From Fibrobacterota bacterium (lineage in GTDB: Bacteria; Fibrobacterota; Chitinivibrionia; Chitinivibrionales; JANQEN01), in the NCBI GenBank assembly GCA_030619215.1, contig JAUXBV010000126.1, forward strand, positions 1 to 8,034: a stretch of 8,034 nucleotides of DNA, written 5' to 3'. The notes under the pieces are model-generated. The model saw only the letters and a program-made list of their open reading frames with translations, ran no database searches and was not told the DNA's origin. The translations under genes were made by a program, and so were the position numbers. Numbering within the stretch: the stretch's first letter is position 1; each line of letters opens with the position of its first letter. Below are positions 6,333-8,034 of this stretch, piece by piece.

Positions 6333-8034
6333 ATGGTAAAAATCTCTGATTATTCACGTCGGAAATTCCTGAAGATAGCAGGTATGGGTGCTTCTGTTTT
6401 GGCAATACCTCAACTACTAAAAGCCGGTAAAAAACCTGACAGGCAATTAAATTTTGTATTCATACTGATTGACGATCTGGGCTGGGCCGATTTCGGTTGT
6501 TACGGTAGTACATTTTACGAAACCCCGAATATCGACAAACTCGCTTCAGAAGGAATGCGGTTTACCGATGCGTATGCATCAAGCCCTGTCTGCTCTCCAA
6601 CACGCGCCAGCATTATGTCTGGTAAGCATCCCGGGCGGATAAATATTACCCAGTGGATCGGCGGCGCTGAAGAATTTGAAACGGAATATAAGGGAAATAT
6701 TAAACTGATACCTCCCGATTATGACCATCAACTTGCCCTTGAAGAGGTGACTCTTGCAGAAGCGTTCAAGGAGGCAGGGTACAGCACCTGTTTTGCAGGA
6801 AAGTGGCATCTTTGTGATAATTCGACCGGCCAGAATTATTACCCTCAGAAGCAGGGTTTTGATATAAACAGGGGAGGTTGTCACTGGGGACAGCCGTGGG
6901 GGAGTAACGGCTATTTTTCACCGTATGAAAATTCGCAGCTCACTGATGGCCCGACAGGTGAGTATCTTACTGATCGGTTGACTGATGAATCATTAAGTTT
7001 CATTGAGGACAATACGAATAATCCTTTTCTCTTATATCTTTCTCATTATGCCGTACATACACCGATTCAGGGAAAAAGTGCGATCGTTGATAAATACGAA
7101 ACAAAAGCTGATTCGCTCCCTGCTCACGACCGCTGGGAATATGTCAACGGCATTAAAACGTGTACTTACCAGGACCATACGAAATATGCGGCAATGATCG
7201 AGAGTGTGGATGAAGGTATCGGACGCATCGTGGCCAAACTGAAAGAGCTGGGAATTGAAGACAATACTGCAATTATTATAACTTCTGACAATGGCGGTCT
7301 GTCAACCTATGCTGACAGTTTGCTTATAACGTCAAATTTACCTTTGAGATACGGTAAAGGATGGTGCTATGAAGGCGGTATACGCGAGCCGTTGATTATT
7401 AAATGGCCGGGCCAGGTTCTGCCCGGAAGTGAATGCATAGAGCCGGTAACAAGCTGTGATTTTTATCCGACTATGCTTGAGATGGCCGGATTGCCTCTGA
7501 AACCGGGGCAGCATTTAGACGGTGTTAGTTTAGTGCCTTTACTGAAGCAGACAGGTTCGGTTAACCGCGAGGCCCTGTACTGGCACTATCCCCACTATCA
7601 CGGTGCCGGCCACAAGCCGTCAAGCGCAATTCGAGCCGGTGACTACAAACTGATAGAGTTCATGGAAGATAACCATGTGGAGCTTTACAACCTGAAAGAC
7701 GACATCGGGGAGATGAATGACCTTTCAGTGCAGATGCCTGCAAAGGTAAATGAGTTAAGAAATAAGCTCTATGCATGGCGTGATAGAGTTGATGCCCGCA
7801 TGCCGAAAGACTGGCAGACCCCGGTAAATACCAATAATTCTGTTGTTCCGACGGGGCTTGAATTGAATGTAAAGTATCCAACCTCATCCAAATCATCGTT
7901 ATTATTATCGTATAAATTACCCCGGTCATCCAGGGTAGAACTGAATATCTATGACCCAACAGGTAAAAAGGTGAGAACCCTTATCAATAAGTATCAAACA
8001 AGTGGAGCAAAAACTTTAGTATGGAACGGCAAGG
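6333..8034 (+). CDS. Tat-exported Cys-type sulfatase C (3' partial)
   Basis: Sulfate-ester hydrolase, S1 family; 567 codons are visible and the frame is still open at the window end. ATG 6333 is the first start after the in-frame TAA at 6321-6323, with only a weak purine stretch (AAGAAAGA) before it. Residues 8-14 read SRRKFLK, a canonical twin-arginine motif, followed by a hydrophobic segment to about residue 31, so folded export is predicted. Catalytic set: D47, D48, C87 and R91 in CSPTR, K157 and H159 in GKWH, H242 in AVHTP, D319, N320, and K342 before YEGGIREP; complete. Residues 451-464 (LYNLKDDIGEMNDL) close the catalytic domain. From about 508 a FlgD/type IX-like module starts (VELNIYDPTGKKVRTL, then a TLVWNG segment). 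By comparison with sulfatase B roughly 30-35 residues are missing, giving a full length near 600. It is a paralogue of sulfatase A, with an insertion around 116-135 and a different C-terminal module. Confidence 0.5.
   Translation, partial: MVKISDYSRRKFLKIAGMGASVLAIPQLLKAGKKPDRQLNFVFILIDDLGWADFGCYGSTFYETPNIDKLASEGMRFTDAYASSPVCSPTRASIMSGKHPGRINITQWIGGAEEFETEYKGNIKLIPPDYDHQLALEEVTLAEAFKEAGYSTCFAGKWHLCDNSTGQNYYPQKQGFDINRGGCHWGQPWGSNGYFSPYENSQLTDGPTGEYLTDRLTDESLSFIEDNTNNPFLLYLSHYAVHTPIQGKSAIVDKYETKADSLPAHDRWEYVNGIKTCTYQDHTKYAAMIESVDEGIGRIVAKLKELGIEDNTAIIITSDNGGLSTYADSLLITSNLPLRYGKGWCYEGGIREPLIIKWPGQVLPGSECIEPVTSCDFYPTMLEMAGLPLKPGQHLDGVSLVPLLKQTGSVNREALYWHYPHYHGAGHKPSSAIRAGDYKLIEFMEDNHVELYNLKDDIGEMNDLSVQMPAKVNELRNKLYAWRDRVDARMPKDWQTPVNTNNSVVPTGLELNVKYPTSSKSSLLLSYKLPRSSRVELNIYDPTGKKVRTLINKYQTSGAKTLVWNGK

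Overview
The window holds four genes, all on the + strand. They are a PhoD-like metallophosphatase (open at its 5' edge) followed by three formylglycine-type sulfatases, the last cut by the window's 3' end. All four have a signal sequence or its remnant at the N-terminus. Each also has a C-terminal module like those used for surface sorting by the type IX (Por) secretion system or like FlgD Ig-like repeats. The export tails, the YQNYPNPFN and GREVRTLV type motifs, the moderate-to-AT-rich composition and the sparse intergenic regions point to a member of the Fibrobacteres-Chlorobi-Bacteroidetes (FCB) superphylum, for example a KSB1-, Ignavibacteria- or Latescibacteria-like or uncultured Bacteroidota lineage. 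This placement is inferred from motifs and not from a marker gene.

Layout: 3-2120 encodes the metallophosphatase, ending in a 9-G homopolymer just before its last residues. 2121-2279 is intergenic and holds a perfect 12-bp palindrome and a roughly 100-bp interspersed palindromic repeat of the GTCATGCCCGCGAAGGCGGGCAT type. 2280-4316 encodes sulfatase A (GTG start). 4317-4389 is a short spacer with a strong Shine-Dalgarno sequence. 4390-6249 encodes sulfatase B, from a different subfamily. 6250-6332 is an AT-rich spacer with an inverted repeat starting right after the stop codon. 6333 to the end encodes sulfatase C, a clear paralogue of sulfatase A with a canonical twin-arginine signal. No stretch longer than 300 bases lacks a gene.

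How they may work together: three sulfatases of at least two subfamilies next to an exported phosphoesterase look like part of a locus for stripping ester groups from a sulfated polymer (algal or host-type glycan) outside the cell. No glycoside hydrolase, SusC/D-like transporter, sulfatase maturase or regulator is in the window, so the substrate cannot be named. The most notable features are the 9-G tract that could switch the metallophosphatase C-terminus, the graded twin-arginine motifs across the three sulfatases, and the different sorting tails on otherwise paralogous enzymes. I found no CRISPR array, tRNA, rRNA or transposase gene.
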